Assembly: GCA_964058805.1 (NCBI GenBank)
Contig: CAXKVV010002144.1
Coordinates: 806,001-870,000, forward strand
Length of the DNA: 64,000 nucleotides
Reading direction: 5' to 3'
Origin: Schoenoplectus triqueter
Taxonomy: Eukaryota; Streptophyta; Magnoliopsida; Poales; Cyperaceae
Within the stretch, counting starts at the first letter, position 1; each line of letters begins with the position of its first letter. Shown here one piece after another: positions 62,266-64,000 of this stretch. The notes under the pieces are model-generated. The model worked only from the letters and a program-made list of their open reading frames with translations, ran no database searches and was not told the origin of the DNA. Both the position numbers and the translations under genes were made by a program.

Positions 62266-64000
62266 GCTCCCGGACTCGTTTTCGGCGGTACCGAGGGCGT
62301 CGGGTCCCGTTTTAATGTTTTGCGCTCCCCGACTCGTTTTCGGCGGTACCGATGGCGTGGAGACCCGTTTTCATGTTTTGCGCTCTCGGACTCGTTTTCA
62401 TGTTTTGCGCTCTCGGACTCGTTTTCATGTTTTGCGCCCCCGGACTCGTTTTCGGCGGTACCGAGGGCGTTGGGTCCCGTGTTCATGTTTTGCGCTCCCC
62501 GACTCGTTTTCGGCGGTACCGATGGCGTCGGGACCCGTTTTCATGTTTTGCGCGTTCGGACTCGGTTTCGGCAGTACCGAGGGCGTCGGGACCCGTTATC
62601 ATGTTTTGCGCGCCCGGACCCGATTTCGGTGGTACCGAGGGCGTCGGGTCCCGTTTTCATGTTTTACGCACCCCGACTCATTTTCGACGGTACCGATGGC
62701 GTCGAGACCCGTTTTCATGATTTGCGCTCTCGGACTCGTTTTCGGCGGCGCCGAGGTCGTCGGGTCTCGTTTTCATGTTTTGCGCGCCCGGACTCATTTT
62801 CGGCGGTACCGAGGGCGTCGGGTCCCGTTTTCATGTTTTGCGCACACGGACTCGTTTTCGATGGTACCGAGGGCGTCGGGTACCGTTTTCATGTTTTGCG
62901 CTCCCTGACTCGTTTGCGGCGGTACCGTTGGCGTCAAGACCCGTTTTCATGTTTTGCGCTCGCGGACTCGTTTTCGGCGGTACCGATGGCGTCGCGTCCC
63001 GTTTTCATGTTTTGCGCTCCCGGACTCGTTTTTCGGCGGTACCGAGGGCGTCGGGTCCCGTTTTCAAGTTTTGCGCACCCGGACTCGTTTTCGGCGGTAC
63101 CGAGGGCGTCGGGTCCCATGTTCATGTTTTGCGCTCGCGGACTCGATTTCGGCGGTACCGAGGGCGTCGGGTCCCGTTTTCATGTTTTGCGGGCCCGGAC
63201 TCGGTTTCGGCGGTCCCGAGGGTGTCGAGTACCGTCTTCATGTTTTGCGCTCCCCGACTCGTTTGCGGCGGTACCGTTAGCGTCGGGACCCGTTTTCATG
63301 TTTTGCGCTCCCGGACTCGATTTCGGTGGAACCGAGTGCGTCGAGTTTCGTTTTCTTAATTTGGGCGCTCGAACTCGGTTTCGGCGGTGCCGAGGGCGTC
63401 GTGTCCCGTGTTCATGTTTTGCGCTCCCCGACTCGTTTTCAGCGGTACCGATGGCGTCGGGACCCGTTTTCATGTTTTGCGCTCTCGGACTCGATTTCGG
63501 CCGTACCGAGGGCGTCGGGTCCCGTTTTCATGTTTTGTCCCCCCGGACTCATTTTCGGCGGTACCGTGGGCGTCGTGTCCCGTGTTCATGTTTTGCGCTC
63601 CACGACTCGTTTTCGGCAGTACCGATGGCGTCGGGACCCGTTTTCATGTTTTGCGCTCTCGGACTCAATGTCGGCGGTACCGAGGGCGTCGGGTCCCGTT
63701 TTCATGTTTTGCGCGCCCGAACTCGGTTTCGGCGGTACCGAGGGCGTCGGGTGTCGTTTTGATGTTTTGTGCGCCCGGACTCATTTTCGGCGGTACGGAG
63801 GGAGTCGTGTCCCGTTTTCATGTTTTGCGATCCCGGACTCGTTTTCGACGGTACCGAGGGCGTCGGTCCTGTTTTCATGTTTTGCGCTCCGCGACTCGTT
63901 TTCGGCGGTACCGATGGCGTCGGGACCCGTTTTCATGTTTTGCGCTCCCGGAATCGTTTTCGGCGGTATCGATGGCGTCGGGTCCCGTTTTTATGTTTTG
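62266..64000 (+). repeat. Terminal tandem duplication, copy 2 (cut by window end)
   Basis: Repeats copy 1 at offset 1941 up to the half-monomer and 1968 beyond it. The 27-bp difference is one additional half-monomer (62366-62392 and 62393-62419, where copy 1 has only one). Only a handful of substitutions separate the copies over 1.7 kb, for example GAGACTCG versus GAGACCCG, CACGACTTG versus CACGACTCG, TTTTCATG versus TTTTGATG at about 63759, and GGACTCG versus GGAATCG at about 63952. This is the least diverged large repeat in the window. Confidence 0.93.

Larger units (their letters stand above)
18792..64000 (+). repeat. 58-bp satellite array, right part
   Basis: Continuation of the same 58-bp satellite (about 780 monomers) after the transposon, in the same orientation and phase, running off the right edge. 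Variant monomers rare or absent on the left become common here. In a CTTAATTTG variant, the usual CATGTTTTG of the second half is replaced, often as adjacent pairs ending GTGCGCTCG and GGGCGCTCG. Others are the CACGTTTTG and TTATCATG pair followed by GGACCCGG, and a 70-bp monomer. From about 25 kb the higher-order organisation differs from the left part. Several variants introduce plus-strand stops (GGACTAATTTT, CTTAATTT, GGTATAGAG), which is why open frames are shorter here. I see no inversion, no unique spacer and no gene in these 45 kb. Confidence 0.98.

Noticed and set aside
1..64000. CRISPR-like array (regular repeats with variable parts)
   Set aside because: There are no unique spacers: the variable part is another portion of the same monomer, copies are contiguous, and no cas genes are present.
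1..64000. CENP-B box
   Set aside because: Only short pieces such as CGGGA occur. The full TTCG...AAACGGG-type core is not present in the monomer.
1..64000. Telomeric or interstitial telomere repeats
   Set aside because: No runs of TTTAGGG or similar are seen. GTTTTGCGC and GAGGGCG are parts of the 58-bp unit.
1..64000. tRNA, rRNA or spacer rDNA repeat
   Set aside because: No cloverleaf, A/B box or conserved rRNA sequence was seen. The periodic GC-rich sequence is a simple satellite, not rDNA spacer with adjoining genes.

Overview
The window is almost entirely one tandem satellite DNA array, with a single small transposon inserted in it. I find no protein-coding gene, tRNA, rRNA, CRISPR array, promoter or terminator that the sequence supports. 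The organism is a eukaryote, most likely a flowering plant. The basis is a megasatellite-scale head-to-tail array with higher-order repeats, interrupted by a hAT-like non-autonomous element whose TAGGGCTGCA ends and GCTCG-rich subterminal regions are typical of plant genomes. I do not recognise the satellite family or the species.

Satellite: the monomer is 58 bp, about 1,090 copies (array length divided by 58), all in the same orientation. It has two halves that both begin with CGTTTTC: a 31-bp half (CGTTTTCGG, then CGGTACCG, then GGGCGTCGGGTCC) and a 27-bp half (CGTTTTCATG, then TTTTGCGC, then CGACT). My working consensus has 18 C, 18 G, 18 T and only 4 A (62% GC), with 9 CpG per 58 bp. Every stop codon needs an A and 58 = 3x19+1, so all three plus-strand frames stay open over long distances. 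Open frames of up to about 1,800 codons with a 58-residue periodicity follow from this; they are not genes.

Layout. 1-18129: array organised in about 4.0-4.7 kb higher-order repeats (HOR-A; five copies, the last shortened). 18130-18791: a 662-bp hAT-like MITE with a 10-bp perfect terminal inverted repeat and the 8-bp target duplication GTACCGAG, which is part of the satellite monomer. The uninterrupted site exists twice elsewhere in the window. 18792-25000: mixed monomer variants without a clean higher-order period. 25000-38250: 2.6-2.7 kb blocks and, inside them, four tandem copies of a 21-22-monomer unit (1218/1276/1282 bp). 38250-60320: shuffled blocks of about 1.9-2.1 kb marked by a 70-bp variant monomer. 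60325-64000: a very recent 1.97-kb tandem duplication whose second copy runs off the window.

The window reads as an array evolving by unequal exchange at several scales (half monomer, monomer, 13-monomer block, kilobase block), with one later transposon insertion. Both window ends lie inside the array, so its full size, its flanks and its chromosomal position (centromeric, pericentromeric, subtelomeric or knob) cannot be told from here.
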